Assembly (NCBI GenBank): GCA_002307275.1
Contig: DBTX01000092.1
Span: 1-5,928 of the forward strand
Reading direction: 5' to 3'
DNA length: 5,928 bases
Source of the DNA: Hungateiclostridiaceae bacterium UBA1305
Lineage (GTDB): Bacteria; Bacillota; Clostridia; Acetivibrionales; DTU013
This document shows positions 5,761 through 5,928 of this stretch, one piece after another. A program made the translations under genes and the position numbers. The first letter of the stretch is position 1. Each line of letters starts with the position of its first letter. The notes below the pieces were generated by a model that saw only the letters and a program-made list of their open reading frames with translations, was not told where the DNA came from and did no database searches.

Positions 5761-5928
5761 TTGATCAATCCTTTCAATATCATTCCTTATTAATAGTCTC
5801 CAAAAACTGCAGAGATAATAACAATAATCCGCTATGTTGCAGCTAAATTTCGTTTGCCATGTAATATTCAAAAATAAACGAATCATATGGGCATACCAAT
5901 TAACCAGGGCTAAATCATGAAGCAAAAT
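5761..5928 (-). other. Upstream region of gpr, no confident promoter
   Basis: An AT-rich 168-bp stretch with no supported gene. In Bacillus gpr is transcribed in the forespore by sigma-F and sigma-G; I looked for TGNATA-like and CATACTA-like pairs and found only partial matches (for example TGAATA on the minus strand near 5866-5871 without a fitting -10). The region probably holds the gpr promoter, but I cannot place it. CTGCA (5807-5811) and TGCAG (5838-5842) form a weak distant dyad. Confidence 0.4.
5769..5775 (-). promoter_or_regulatory. Ribosome binding site deciding the gpr start
   Basis: GAAAGGA on the minus strand, 8 nt before the ATG at 5760. The spacing is ideal, and the protein from this ATG opens with residues that match the known GPR propeptide and cleavage region. 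This rules out the longer open frame that runs to 5925. Confidence 0.8.

Noticed and set aside
5761..5925. N-terminal extension of gpr by 55 residues in the same open frame
   Set aside because: The extra residues have no resemblance to GPR, whereas the internal ATG at 5760 has an ideal GAAAGGA site and begins the recognised propeptide region.
5761..5928. Sigma-F or sigma-G promoter for gpr
   Set aside because: Expected from Bacillus, but only partial hexamer matches with wrong spacing were found, so no position is claimed.

Overview
The window reads as a segment of a spore-forming, low-to-moderate GC Bacillota chromosome, most likely class Clostridia. The strongest reason is a clear germination protease (gpr) gene, found only in endospore formers. 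The NAD-dependent DNA ligase and radical SAM protein also look clostridial in style. All real genes lie on the minus strand, so the transcription order runs from the right end to the left: gpr, a radical SAM enzyme, a small M50B-type membrane metalloprotease, ligA, and perhaps a 16-codon ORF overlapping the end of ligA.

Layout: 5761-5928 is non-coding sequence upstream of gpr. Gpr (4759-5760) starts at an internal ATG with a good ribosome binding site, not at the end of the longer open frame. A 180-bp gap (4579-4758) holds a perfect 10-bp hairpin just after gpr and an interrupted palindrome upstream of the radical SAM gene (3088-4578). A 95-bp gap follows, with two TATAAT hexamers and a perfect 12-bp inverted repeat running into a T-tract, directly in front of the M50B gene (2270-2992). 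A 77-bp gap then leads to ligA (129-2192), whose first 36 codons contain a 12-bp minisatellite encoding eight QDKL units. The left 81 bp show nothing clear.

How the genes relate: Gpr degrades the small acid-soluble DNA-binding proteins of spores at germination. Nothing in the sequence proves a shared pathway for the other three. M50-family proteases and radical SAM proteins are compatible with a developmental role, but that is inference. The gaps of 180, 95 and 77 bp, with hairpins and promoter-like hexamers, suggest several transcription units rather than one tight operon.

The most noteworthy points are the in-frame QDKL minisatellite at the ligase N terminus, a set of substitutions at normally invariant ligase active-site positions, and the palindrome and T-tract that sit on the M50B start. 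No completely new multi-gene system is evident.
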